DNA from: Stigmatella aurantiaca
GTDB lineage: Bacteria > Myxococcota > Myxococcia > Myxococcales > Myxococcaceae
DNA length: 64,000 bases
Reading direction: 5' to 3'
Assembly (NCBI RefSeq): GCF_900109545.1
Contig: NZ_FOAP01000004.1
Span: 310,001-374,000 of the forward strand
Below the pieces are notes generated by a model, which made no database searches, was not told the origin of the DNA, and was given only the letters and a program-made list of their open reading frames with translations. Below, in pieces: positions 8,209 through 17,112 of this stretch; the first letter of the stretch is position 1, and every line of letters starts with the position of its first letter. Made by a program: the position numbers and the translations under genes.

Positions 8209-10896
8209 TCACTTCCCGAGCAGCTCGATCTCCGCCAACTGGGTGATCGAGTCACCGTGGGTCTCGTTGATCTGCAACCGGTAGTGACTGTAGGGCGTGT
8301 TGTTGGCCAGCGCGAATCCTCGTGTCTGGTACCGCCACGGGAAGTCCTGGCCTGTCCTCGTATCCAGGGTGACCCAGGTGGAGCCGTCGTTCGAGGCCTG
8401 GAGGGTCCAGGCCTTCGGATCCCGGCCGGGGAAGTCATTGGCGGACGTCAGGGTGTACATCTTCACCGTCTTCGCCCCGCCCGCGAGCTGGTAGCGGATC
8501 CACGGGGTGGACTGGAAGGCGAGCCACTTCGTCTGCGAGTTGTCGTCGAAGCCCTGCGCGGCGCCCTCGCTGCTCGCCGCGTTGTCCGCGCTGGCGCTCA
8601 CCGCGCCGCCCTTGGCGACATCGGTGAGCGGCTGCGGCACGGCGCTCCCCGTGGTGATGGACACGGGCAGATCGCTGCTGGCCGAGCCCCAGTTCGTCGC
8701 GGAGGCGCCCATGGTGAAGTTCAGCGTGGCGCCGGTGGCCAGCGCGCTGTGCGGCAGGTGGTTCCGCGTGTACGGCTGCCCGTTCAGGGTGACGTTCTGG
8801 ATGTAGCGGTTCGTGTCGCTGACGCCCGGGGCGTTGATGACGAGGTCCGCGCCGTTCTCCAGGTGCACGGTCATCTTGGTGAAGAAGGGGGCCCCCACCG
8901 CGTACTCGGGCCGGCCCATGCTGACCGGGTAGAAGCCCATGGCGCTGAAGAGGTACCACGCGGACATCTCGCCGTTGTCCTCGTCGCCCAGGTAGCCGTA
9001 CCCGTTGGTGAGGCCCGACTGGTACTGTGTGTTGAGGATGTGCCGGACGCGCTCCTGGGTCCGCCACGGCGTGCCCGCGTAGTTGTACATGTACGGCGTG
9101 TGGTGCACGGGCTGGTTGGAGTGGGCGTACTGCCCCATGTTCACGTCGTACCCCTCCTTCATCTCGTGGATGACGCCGCCGTAGCAGCCCACGTCGTAGT
9201 CGCGCGGGGCCTCGAACAGCGCATCGAGCTTGTTGGCCAGGCCGCTGCGGCCCGCGTAGAGGTTGGCGAGCCCCTGCCCATCCTGCGGGGCGAGCACGGC
9301 GTAGTGCCAGGCGTTGCCCTCGGTGTACTCGCAGCCCCAGCGGTTCGCCTTGAAGTCCGCGTCCGAGGTCCGCCACGAGCCGTTCGCGTTCTTGCCCCGG
9401 AAGAAGCCGACCGAGGGCGAGAAGAGGTGGACGTAGTTCAGCGAGCGGTTCAGGTAGTACTGGGCGTCCTCGGTCTTGCCCAGCGCCTGGGCGAGCTGCG
9501 CGATGCCGAAGTCATTGAGGTAGCCCTCCAGGGACCAGGAGGTGGACTCGCCCACGACGTCCTGCGGCGTGTAGCCCAGGAAGATGGAGCGGTGCATGCC
9601 CTTGCGGCCCCGGGCCGGATCGCTGCTGTAGGTCGCCGCGTTGCGCACCATCGAGTCGTAGGCGGCCGGGACGTCGAAGTTGCGCACGCCCTTGAGGTAG
9701 GAGTCCGCGAAGATGATGTCCGAGTTGGTGCCCACCATGATGTTGGCGTAGCCGGGCGCGGACCAGCGGGTGACCCAGCCGCCGTCCTTGTAGCCGTTGA
9801 CGAACCCATCGAGCATCTCGCCGGTCTTCGTGGGCACGAGCAGCGTGTACAGCGGCCAGGTGGTCCGGTACGTGTCCCAGAAGCCGTTGTTGACGTAGAT
9901 CTTGCCCGTCTTCACCGGGTGGCCGCTCGCGTAGGGGCTCGCGTAGCGGGGCGTGCCGCCGACGTTCTCCCAGGCCGAGTTCGGGTACAGGAAGGTCCGG
10001 TACAGGTTGGAGTAGAGGATGGTCTTCTGATCCTCCGAGGCGCCCTCCACCTCGATCTTGCCCAGCACCGCGTTCCAGGCGTCCTGCGCCTCCTGCTTCA
10101 CGGTGTCGAAGCCCTTCGTGCCGACTTCCTGCGCGAGGTTGGCCTGTGCCTGGGCCACGCTGAGGAAGGAGGTGGCCATCGACATCGTCACCTTCTCGCC
10201 CGCCACCGTGTTGAAGCGCACCCACGAGGTGACGGCGCGCTGGCCCGTGACGTTCGCCGAGTCGGCGATCGCCTTGCTGAACCTGGCGTAGAAGTACATG
10301 CGCGGCGCGGGGCCCCAGCCGGTCGCATGGTCCGTGTAGCCGGAGATGCTGCCATTGGTCCGGTCGATGGAGAGCGAGCCCCCCACGCCGTTCACGGTGT
10401 CGAACAACAGGTAGGAGGCCGAGCCCGGGAAGGTGAAGCGCCAGGAGGCCGCGTGGTCCGTGGGGGCGATCTCCGTCTGGATGCCGTTGTTGAACTTCAC
10501 GCTGTAGGTGTGGGCCCGGGCCACCTCATTCGCGTGGCTGTAGGCCGCGGCCCGCGCCGCGCGATCCACCGTCACCGCGCCCGTCTGGGGCATCACCTGG
10601 AAGGTCTGCCGGTCGCCCATCCACGGGCTCGGCATGTGGCTGATGGTGAAGGCCTGGATGGAGCCGCGGGTGTAGTCGTAGATCCAACTCGTCGAGTTGG
10701 CGTCCGTCATCGGCGTCCAGAAGTTGAAGCCGAAGGGCACCGCCGTGGCCGGGAACGTGTTGCCCCGGGAGTAACCGCCCCCCGAGTTGCTGCCGCGCAG
10801 CGCGTTCACGTAGTCCGACGGGAGCGCCAGGGCCTGCTGCGCCCAGAGGGGTCCGAGCAACGCCAGCCCGAGGACCTTCCAAGTGTGCCGTTTCAC
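8209..10896 (-). CDS. GH92 family alpha-mannosidase with C-terminal F5/8 type C (CBM32-like) domain
   Basis: 895 residues with a signal peptide (MKRHTWKVLGLALLGPLW, cut near QALA). The body matches GH92 exo-acting alpha-mannosidases. Visible landmarks are RGSNSGGGYSRGNTFPATAVP, VNNGFWDTYRTTWPLY and YLGDEDNGEMSAWYLFSAMG; the last contains acidic residues conserved in this calcium-dependent family. The final 140 residues form a discoidin-type beta-sandwich (QGFDDNSQTKWLAF to ITQLAEIELLG), likely a glycan-binding module. It probably trims mannose from extracellular glycans or prey glycoproteins. The start is a GTG at 10896 with AAGGCGG upstream, and that site lies in one arm of an inverted repeat (10905-10937). 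The downstream neighbour is a sugar-binding lipoprotein. Confidence 0.93.
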   Translation of the reverse strand: MKRHTWKVLGLALLGPLWAQQALALPSDYVNALRGSNSGGGYSRGNTFPATAVPFGFNFWTPMTDANSTSWIYDYTRGSIQAFTISHMPSPWMGDRQTFQVMPQTGAVTVDRAARAAAYSHANEVARAHTYSVKFNNGIQTEIAPTDHAASWRFTFPGSASYLLFDTVNGVGGSLSIDRTNGSISGYTDHATGWGPAPRMYFYARFSKAIADSANVTGQRAVTSWVRFNTVAGEKVTMSMATSFLSVAQAQANLAQEVGTKGFDTVKQEAQDAWNAVLGKIEVEGASEDQKTILYSNLYRTFLYPNSAWENVGGTPRYASPYASGHPVKTGKIYVNNGFWDTYRTTWPLYTLLVPTKTGEMLDGFVNGYKDGGWVTRWSAPGYANIMVGTNSDIIFADSYLKGVRNFDVPAAYDSMVRNAATYSSDPARGRKGMHRSIFLGYTPQDVVGESTSWSLEGYLNDFGIAQLAQALGKTEDAQYYLNRSLNYVHLFSPSVGFFRGKNANGSWRTSDADFKANRWGCEYTEGNAWHYAVLAPQDGQGLANLYAGRSGLANKLDALFEAPRDYDVGCYGGVIHEMKEGYDVNMGQYAHSNQPVHHTPYMYNYAGTPWRTQERVRHILNTQYQSGLTNGYGYLGDEDNGEMSAWYLFSAMGFYPVSMGRPEYAVGAPFFTKMTVHLENGADLVINAPGVSDTNRYIQNVTLNGQPYTRNHLPHSALATGATLNFTMGASATNWGSASSDLPVSITTGSAVPQPLTDVAKGGAVSASADNAASSEGAAQGFDDNSQTKWLAFQSTPWIRYQLAGGAKTVKMYTLTSANDFPGRDPKAWTLQASNDGSTWVTLDTRTGQDFPWRYQTRGFALANNTPYSHYRLQINETHGDSITQLAEIELLGK

Positions 10897-10904
10897 CAGT
10901 GCAC

Positions 10905-10937
10905 CGCCTTTCGTGGGGAGAATTCGACCGAAAGGCG
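10905..10937 (-). promoter_or_regulatory. Inverted repeat overlapping the GH92 ribosome binding site
   Basis: Perfect 9-base arms, CGCCTTTCG (10905-10913) and CGAAAGGCG (10929-10937), with a 15-base spacer containing GAATTC. In the minus-strand transcript the downstream arm includes the AAAGGCGG that serves as Shine-Dalgarno for the GTG at 10896. The hairpin would therefore hide it. No T-run follows, which argues against a simple terminator for the upstream gene. Confidence 0.5.
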
Positions 10938-10962
10938 CGGAATACCACGGATTGTATGAAAA

Positions 10963-11676
10963 TCAACCCAAGCCGGTTTTCCCGACCGACCAGTACGCCT
11001 TCACCTGGAGGGGTGGGGTGAGCCCATCGGCGCGGAGCTTCGCCCGGAGCGCCTGGATGGACTGGGCCTTGCCCGTCATGACGAGGCGGGCCTCCTTGCG
11101 CGCCTGGAGTGCCCCCTTGAGCCGCTCGTAAACCTCCGCGAGGTGCGCATCGCCCGCCGTGCGCTCCACGTCCGAGCCCTCGAAGCCGAGCTCGCGCAGG
11201 GCCTCGGCGGCCTCCGCGCGCCGGGTGACTTCGAAGACGCACGTCAGATCCTTCTGGGCCTGGGCCTGCTTGAGCGCATGGGCCACGCCGAACGACGTCT
11301 CGTCCCCGAAGAAGAGGATGGGCGTGGCGGGCTCCTTGAGCGAGAGGGAGCGCCGGGGGCCGAAGAACTGAACCCGGGCGCCTTCCCGCAGCGCCCGGCC
11401 CCATGCGGCGCCCGGGGCGTCTCCGTGCAGGTAGATGAGGAAGGCCGTGGTGCCCTTCTGCGCGTCCCACGCGAGCGGCGTGTAGGTCCGCAGGCCGGTC
11501 TCGGGCAGGAAGACCTGGACCTTGTCCCCGGCCTCCCAGGAGAGGCCCTGAAGCGCGGGGCCCTCGAACTCGACCCGGCGAAAGCGCGGGGACAGCTCGC
11601 GGATGCCCACCACCGAAGCGTCGTGGAACATGAACCGTCCCAGGGCGCTCCCAATCAATGCCTTCACGGATGCCAT
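10963..11676 (-). CDS. Siderophore-interacting protein family FAD/NAD(P)H reductase
   Basis: 237 residues and no signal peptide, so cytoplasmic. The N-terminal half is a flavin-binding barrel with the RTYTPLAWD motif, the RxYT signature that contacts FAD. The C-terminal half is a NAD(P)H-binding domain (PILFFGDETSFGVAHAL, with the conserved Gly-Asp region) ending in QVKAYWSVGKTGLG, typical of the SIP family. These enzymes reduce ferric siderophores or other ferric chelates to release iron. An AGGAG site precedes the ATG. It lies 66 bases upstream of the GH92 gene on the same strand. No obvious Fur box was seen, but a short dyad, ACTTCA-G-TGAAGT, lies at 11728-11740 upstream. Confidence 0.85.
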   Translation of the reverse strand: MASVKALIGSALGRFMFHDASVVGIRELSPRFRRVEFEGPALQGLSWEAGDKVQVFLPETGLRTYTPLAWDAQKGTTAFLIYLHGDAPGAAWGRALREGARVQFFGPRRSLSLKEPATPILFFGDETSFGVAHALKQAQAQKDLTCVFEVTRRAEAAEALRELGFEGSDVERTAGDAHLAEVYERLKGALQARKEARLVMTGKAQSIQALRAKLRADGLTPPLQVKAYWSVGKTGLG

Positions 11677-11824
11677 CGCGCGTCTCCTTCTGGATGAGGA
11701 GAGGAAGATGCCTCCGGCGCGCCAGGGACTTCAGTGAAGTATTCTTAAGTGCACGGTGGGGAATTTCGTGGAAAGAAGGAAGGTTCCCCGCCGCGCTGCG
11801 GGGTAAGTTCCCGCCCGGCATCCG

Positions 11825-14791
11825 ATGCGGAAATGGCTCTTCATAGGGGCGTCGTCCGTCCTGGTGGTCGTGTGTGTGGCCTTGCTCTGGCCCAATGCCG
11901 GCCCCCCGCCCACGCCGGGCGCCTCGGCCCCCTCCGCGACCCGGACGCTTCCCCAGTTCCAGTCCGTGGAGGTCTCCTCCGGTGAGTCCGAGGGGCTGAC
12001 GCTGACCGGCCGGGTGCTGGACCCCTCGGGCCGCCCCGTCGCCGATGCCGAGGTGTTCCTCGCGGCCAGCGCCCAGAAGACCCTGACCTCCGTGCGCTGC
12101 GACGCGTGTGGCCAGGCGCTCCTGGCCTGCCCGGCCCACGAGAGCAGCCTCCACGCCCTGGCCTTCTTTGAGCAGCAACAAGGTTTCCTCACCCCCCGGG
12201 CCAGCGTGCGCACGGATGCGGACGGGAAGTTCCGCTTCGAGCGGCTGGCGGGGGTGTCCTTCTCGGTGTGGGCGAAGGCGCCGGGGTTCGGCGCGGCCAT
12301 GCGCGAGCGGGCCGCCCCGGGCGAGGCCGTGGAGCTGTACCTGCCCACGCTGCGCACCATCCAGGGGCAGGTGGTGGACGACGCGGGCCGGCCGGTGCCG
12401 GGGGCGCGCGTCCACGCGGTGTCCCGCCGCACGGCGCTGCCATACGAGGCGAAGGCGGCGGGGCAGGGGATGTTCACGCTGGATGGGCTGGGCGAAGGGC
12501 CCTTCTATGTGCTGGCCAGTGCGCCGGGGTTCCTGCCCGCGGTGGCGCAGCAGGTCGAGGCCGGGCCGCAGACGGTGCGCCTGCGGCTGACGCCCGCCCG
12601 GACGCTGGAGGTCCGGGTGACGAAGGATGGGGCGCCCGCGCCGGCCAAGGTCCGGCTGAAGGGGGACCACCTCGTGCGGGAGGCGCGCACGGAAGGGGCG
12701 CCCGCACGGTTCACGGGCCTGTTTCCGGATGAAGTCGTGGTTACCGCGGAGGCCGGGAGCCTGGGCTCCGCGCCGCGCATCGTCACGCTGGACGAGACGG
12801 TGACGCAGGTGACGCTGGAGCTGGAGGAGGCGGGCCGGTTGCTCGTCACCGTGGTGGATGAGGCGGGCGAGCCCGTGCCTCAACCCGAGGTGACATTGCG
12901 CACCAACAAGGGCGAGGTGATCCGTCAGGAGAAGGCGCAGACGGGCGCGCTCGTGGAGCTGGGTCCGCTGGGCGTCGGGGACTACACGCTGGTGGGCCAT
13001 GCGGAGGGCTTCCGCGACGTGGAGCTGCCCGCGCGGGTGAAGGCCGGGGAGACGTCCCTGGAGCTGGAGATGGCGCGGGCGACGCTGATCTCCGGCCAGG
13101 TAATGGACGAGTACGGCCGGCCCGCGCCCGGGGTCTCGGTGCTGGTGCAGCCCACCGGGGACGCGGTGCTGGCGGATGCGGACGGCCACTTCTCCGCCCC
13201 GGTGCCGACGCCCGGGTTGTACGAGCTGCACGCGCACCACTCGGAGTGGGGCGGGGGGCGGCTGAAGGTGACGGCGCCCGCCTCCAACGTGCGGCTGGAG
13301 CTGGAGCCCGCCGCCGCCATGGAGATCACGGTGAGCGCCGAGGGCCGGCGCGTGGAGGGCGCGGACGTCGTCCTCTGGATCGAATCCCAGGGCATCTTCC
13401 GCAGCGACCGGCCCTCCGGCCCGGATGGCGTGGTGCCCATCCGGGGGCTCCCGGGGGGCTCCTACTGGATGGTGGCCTCGCATCCAGACTACCAGCCCTC
13501 GGAGCGGCAGCAGGTGTCGGTGGAGGACGGGCAGACGCTGAAGCTCACCGCGGAGCTGCGCCCGGGGGCCATGCTCTCGGGAGACGTAGTGGATGATCAG
13601 GGCGCGCCGGTGTCCGGCGCCACGCTCGTGGTGGTGCCGCGCGGCGCGGAGCCGGTGGCCAGTGACGCGCGGGGGCATTTCGAGATCCGCGCCCTGAAGC
13701 CGGACCGCACCTACCGGGTGGAGGCCCGCCACCCGGGGTATGACCAGGAGACGCCCGTCGATGGCCGCCCCGGTGGGGCCTCGGTGAAGGTGGTGCTCAA
13801 GCGCCGCCCGCTCTTCCGGGGCCGCGTGCTGAGCGAGGATGGCTCCCCGCTGAAGCGCTTCCGGCTGGACGAGCACGAGGTGTCCAGCCCCGATGGGCGC
13901 TTCGAGCTCGCGCTGCCCACGGCGGGAGATCGCCTCATCGTCTCGGTGGAGGCCGCGGGCCACGAGCCCCGGATGGTGGACCGGCCGGTGACGCCCGATC
14001 TGGGAGACCTGGTGCTCCAGAAGGCCCCGACCCTCTCGGGGCTGGTGCGTGACGAGGGCGGTGCGCCCACCCCGGATGCGGTGGTGACGTGTGACGTGTG
14101 CGACGAGTCCGTGCTCTCCGGCCCGGATGGACGCTTCACCCTGGCGAGCCCCCCGTACGTGGCGCAGTACTCGGTGTCCGCGCGCAAGGGCCGGTTGACC
14201 GCCACGCGCACCGTGCCCCGGCAGAGCCCGGAGCAGGTGGAGCTGACGCTGCGGCCCGCCACGCGCGTGTCGGGCACCGTCTTCCTGCCGAGCGGCCAGG
14301 TGGCGGCGGGCTTCCAGTTGGAGGGCGTCAACGCGGACCGCGGCGAGCCCGTCACCATCGTGACCGGGCCCGATGGGCGCTACAGCGTGGAGCTGTCCCC
14401 GGGAAGCTACCGGTTCATGCTGGGCTCCCAGCGGGAGTTCGCCGGCGAGCCCGCGCTGCTGGTGCGCATTGGCGGCGCGGAGCAGCGGCTGGACATCGGG
14501 CCCGCCCCGGGCTCGGCGCCGCTCACCGTGGTGCTCCAGCCGGACCGGGGCAAGGCGCTCTGGGTGGTGGCCGGGGAGGTGGGGTCCGTGGGCAGTCCTC
14601 CCACGGAGCTGCTGCGGGCCGCCTACGGGCAGATGATCTACCAGCCGAGGACGGAGCGGATCACCCTGTATGGGCTGCCTCCCGGCAGCTACACGCTGGT
14701 ATGGGCCAACTTCCACTCGGAGACGCCCGAGGGGCCCGTCATCCGCACGGTGCGTATTCCCAGCCCGGCGGAGGTGTCCCTGGTCCGCTGA
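11825..14791 (+). CDS. Large secreted protein built of carboxypeptidase-regulatory-like beta-sandwich repeats
   Basis: 988 residues. The N-terminus (MRKWLFIGASSVLVVVCVALLW) is a signal peptide or membrane anchor. The rest is an array of about nine or ten repeats of roughly 90 residues resembling the carboxypeptidase D regulatory domain. Each starts with a form of GxVxDxxGxPVxGAxV and ends in GxYxLxAxxxG, for example SGQVMDEYGRPAPGVSVLV and GDVVDDQGAPVSGATLVVV. An unusual Cys-rich insert (RCDACGQALLACPAH) sits in the first repeat, with a second pair, CDVCDE, later. There is no peptidase domain. The likely role is structural or adhesive at the cell surface; function is otherwise unknown. It is not clearly in an operon. 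Confidence 0.8.
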   Translation: MRKWLFIGASSVLVVVCVALLWPNAGPPPTPGASAPSATRTLPQFQSVEVSSGESEGLTLTGRVLDPSGRPVADAEVFLAASAQKTLTSVRCDACGQALLACPAHESSLHALAFFEQQQGFLTPRASVRTDADGKFRFERLAGVSFSVWAKAPGFGAAMRERAAPGEAVELYLPTLRTIQGQVVDDAGRPVPGARVHAVSRRTALPYEAKAAGQGMFTLDGLGEGPFYVLASAPGFLPAVAQQVEAGPQTVRLRLTPARTLEVRVTKDGAPAPAKVRLKGDHLVREARTEGAPARFTGLFPDEVVVTAEAGSLGSAPRIVTLDETVTQVTLELEEAGRLLVTVVDEAGEPVPQPEVTLRTNKGEVIRQEKAQTGALVELGPLGVGDYTLVGHAEGFRDVELPARVKAGETSLELEMARATLISGQVMDEYGRPAPGVSVLVQPTGDAVLADADGHFSAPVPTPGLYELHAHHSEWGGGRLKVTAPASNVRLELEPAAAMEITVSAEGRRVEGADVVLWIESQGIFRSDRPSGPDGVVPIRGLPGGSYWMVASHPDYQPSERQQVSVEDGQTLKLTAELRPGAMLSGDVVDDQGAPVSGATLVVVPRGAEPVASDARGHFEIRALKPDRTYRVEARHPGYDQETPVDGRPGGASVKVVLKRRPLFRGRVLSEDGSPLKRFRLDEHEVSSPDGRFELALPTAGDRLIVSVEAAGHEPRMVDRPVTPDLGDLVLQKAPTLSGLVRDEGGAPTPDAVVTCDVCDESVLSGPDGRFTLASPPYVAQYSVSARKGRLTATRTVPRQSPEQVELTLRPATRVSGTVFLPSGQVAAGFQLEGVNADRGEPVTIVTGPDGRYSVELSPGSYRFMLGSQREFAGEPALLVRIGGAEQRLDIGPAPGSAPLTVVLQPDRGKALWVVAGEVGSVGSPPTELLRAAYGQMIYQPRTERITLYGLPPGSYTLVWANFHSETPEGPVIRTVRIPSPAEVSLVR

Positions 14792-14840
14792 TCCGTGCGG
14801 CGCGGTTGCGAGCCTGCCCGTCGGCGCGTAAGGAAGTCCC

Positions 14841-16097
14841 ATGGACGTCTCGTCATTGCAGGGCCGCCGGGTAGTCGTGGGGGTAGGCGGTGGCATCGCG
14901 GCCTACAAGGCGTGCGAGCTGGTCCGGGAGCTGGGACGGGCGGGCGCGCAGGTGCGGGTGGCCATGACGGCCTCGGCGCAGCAGTTCGTCACGCCGCTGA
15001 CCTTCCAGGCGCTCAGCGGGCACCCGGTGCTCACCGACTATTTCGATCCTGCCCAGGAGGGGAACTTCGGGCACCTGGATCTGGCGCGCTGGGCGGAGCT
15101 GTTCCTGGTGGTGCCCGCGACGGCGGACCTGCTGGCGAAGATTCGCATGGGCATGGCCGGGGACGCGGTGACGACGTCCTTGCTGGCGTTCCGGGGGCCC
15201 GTGGTGGTGGCCCCCGCGATGAACGTGGCGATGTGGGACAACCGGCGGACGCAGGAGAACCTGGAGGAGCTGCTCTCGGATCCGCGCTTCACGCGCGTGG
15301 GGCCCGGGGCGGGGCTCCTGGCCTGTGGGGACGTGGGCGAGGGGCGGCTGGCGCCGGTGCCGGACATCGTCCTGGCGGCGGCGGCGCGGTTCGGCAAGGG
15401 GCCCCTGGCGGGCCAGAAGGTGCTGCTGACGGCGGGGCCCACGCGCGAGTTCCTGGATCCGGTGCGCTTCATCTCCAATCCCTCGACGGGGAAGATGGGG
15501 CTGGCGCTCGCGGAGGCCGCGCGGACGATGGGGGCGCAGGTGACGGTGGTGCTCGGCCCGGTGGGGGCGGTGGACCGGACCGGGCTGGAGGTGGTGGACG
15601 TGGTGACCGCCGAGGAGATGGCGCGCGAGGTGCTCGCCCGGGTGCAGGAGGCGGACTGGTTCATCGCCTCCGCGGCGGTGAGCGACTGGCGGCCGGAGAC
15701 GCGGGCGCCCCAGAAGGTGAAGAAAGGGGAGAAGCCCGAGGTGCTGACGCTGGTGCGCACGCCGGACGTGCTCGCGGAGGCCTCGCGGCGGGTGGCTGGC
15801 AGCCCCCGGAGGCCCGTGCTGGTGGGGTTCGCGGCGGAGACCGAGCGGGTGCTGGAACACGCCCGCGAAAAGTTGGAGCGGAAGGGGTTGGATGCCATCG
15901 TCGCCAACGACGTGACGGTGGCAGGGGCGGGCTTTGGAACGGAGACCAACCAGGTGTCGGTGTTGACGCGCTCGGGGACCCGGCAAGACCTGTCGGGCAC
16001 CAAGCGGGACGTCGCCCGGGGCATCCTGGAGTGGCTCCTGCCCCTTGCTCCCGCTCCAGCCGGGCATGTGCCTCCGGGGCACGGAAGAGATGCATGA
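14841..16097 (+). CDS. coaBC: Bifunctional phosphopantothenoylcysteine decarboxylase / phosphopantothenate-cysteine ligase
   Basis: 418 residues, the usual size. The N-terminal flavoprotein domain (CoaC) has [14 protein letters not shown], the catalytic His in [11 protein letters not shown], and [10 protein letters not shown]. The substrate-recognition Cys is in [13 protein letters not shown]. The C-terminal CoaB ligase domain follows with [25 protein letters not shown] and the Lys-containing loop [10 protein letters not shown]. The two activities make 4'-phosphopantetheine from phosphopantothenate, cysteine and CTP on the way to coenzyme A. Plus-strand genes for uracil-DNA glycosylase, an esterase and kdd follow at short spacing and may share its transcript. 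AGGAAG lies upstream of the ATG. Confidence 0.96.
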   Translation: MDVSSLQGRRVVVGVGGGIAAYKACELVRELGRAGAQVRVAMTASAQQFVTPLTFQALSGHPVLTDYFDPAQEGNFGHLDLARWAELFLVVPATADLLAKIRMGMAGDAVTTSLLAFRGPVVVAPAMNVAMWDNRRTQENLEELLSDPRFTRVGPGAGLLACGDVGEGRLAPVPDIVLAAAARFGKGPLAGQKVLLTAGPTREFLDPVRFISNPSTGKMGLALAEAARTMGAQVTVVLGPVGAVDRTGLEVVDVVTAEEMAREVLARVQEADWFIASAAVSDWRPETRAPQKVKKGEKPEVLTLVRTPDVLAEASRRVAGSPRRPVLVGFAAETERVLEHAREKLERKGLDAIVANDVTVAGAGFGTETNQVSVLTRSGTRQDLSGTKRDVARGILEWLLPLAPAPAGHVPPGHGRDA

Positions 16098-16134
16098 GGT
16101 TGGCAAGAAGGAAGCCTACCCATAGGATGGGATC

Positions 16135-17088
16135 GTGAACGAATCGCCTGAATCCCCGGAAGCACTGGGTGAAGTCGTGGAGGACCTGCGCCGCCACCTG
16201 CTCTGGCAGGAGGAGTCGGGCGGCCGTGCCCTGCTCGTGGACTCGGCGAAGCTGGCCGCCGAGCGCTCGGCCTCGCTGCGCTCCATGCTGCCGCCCCGGG
16301 GGGCCGCGCCCGCGAAGGCGCCTCCTGCCGAGCCGGCTCCGGCGCCCCCGCCCGTCCCCAGGGCCGAGGTGCCCCGCGCCGCCGCCCCGGAGCGTCCGGC
16401 CGCTCTCGCGCCGCGCCCGGCCAGTCCTCCCGTGGCCGCCTCCGGCAACGGCCTGCTCCTCGACGTGCCCCAGAAGGCCCCGCCCTATCCGGGGGCGCTG
16501 CCGGGGGTCGTGGACGGCGAGCGTCCGACCCTGGACGAGATCCGCCGCACGCTGGGCGACTGCCAGCGCTGCAAGCTGTGCACGGGGCGCAAGAACATCG
16601 TCTTCGGGGTGGGCAACCCGCGCGCGGACCTTGTCTTCGTGGGGGAAGGACCTGGGGAAAACGAGGATCTCAAGGGGATACCCTTCGTCGGCGCGGCGGG
16701 CGATCTGCTGACGAAGATGATCCAGGCCATGGGCTTCAGCCGGGACGATGTCTACATCTGCAACGTGGTGAAGTGCCGGCCCCCGGGCAACCGCAACCCC
16801 GAGCCGGACGAGATCGCCTCCTGCGAGCCGTTCCTGCGCTCGCAGCTCTTGGCCATCCAGCCCAAGGTCATCGTGGCGCTGGGGAAGTTCGCCGCGCAGA
16901 CGCTGCTCCGGGACTCCACGCCCATCACCCGCCTGCGGGGCCAGTGGCGCGAGTACCAGGGCGTGAAGCTGATGCCCACCTTCCACCCGGCCTACCTGCT
17001 GCGCAGCCCCGCCGAGAAGCGCAAGGCGTGGGAGGACTTGCAGCAGGTGATGAAGATATTTGGTAAGCAAGGGGGAGCCCGGACCTGA
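16135..17088 (+). CDS. Family 4 (iron-sulfur) uracil-DNA glycosylase
   Basis: 317 residues from a GTG start. The first 120 are low-complexity Pro/Ala-rich and probably disordered, longer than in most homologues. The catalytic domain starts with GDCQRCKLC (Cys 143 and 146). It continues through [21 protein letters not shown] (motif A) and [12 protein letters not shown] to Cys 214 and Cys 231 ([18 protein letters not shown]). The four cysteines fit the CX2C...CX16C pattern of the 4Fe-4S cluster. Motif B is HPAYLLRSP. It removes uracil from DNA, starting base-excision repair. The gene lies 37 bases after coaBC and 24 bases before the esterase gene. Confidence 0.93.
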   Translation: MNESPESPEALGEVVEDLRRHLLWQEESGGRALLVDSAKLAAERSASLRSMLPPRGAAPAKAPPAEPAPAPPPVPRAEVPRAAAPERPAALAPRPASPPVAASGNGLLLDVPQKAPPYPGALPGVVDGERPTLDEIRRTLGDCQRCKLCTGRKNIVFGVGNPRADLVFVGEGPGENEDLKGIPFVGAAGDLLTKMIQAMGFSRDDVYICNVVKCRPPGNRNPEPDEIASCEPFLRSQLLAIQPKVIVALGKFAAQTLLRDSTPITRLRGQWREYQGVKLMPTFHPAYLLRSPAEKRKAWEDLQQVMKIFGKQGGART

Positions 17089-17112
17089 GCGCGGGCCTGA
17101 GAGGAACACCGG

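Noticed and set aside
7951-10959. A 1002-codon plus-strand open frame opposite the GH92 gene
   Set aside because: Val/Arg/Gly/His-rich with no domains; the minus-strand GH92 sequence is unmistakable.
11728-11740. ACTTCA-G-TGAAGT as a Fur box for the siderophore-interacting protein
   Set aside because: It is a dyad but does not match the Fur consensus, and arms of six bases occur by chance.
10526-14896. A 1456-codon minus-strand open frame opposite the large secreted protein
   Set aside because: It runs through coding sequence of three real genes in other frames, and its product has no domain pattern. A GC-bias shadow.
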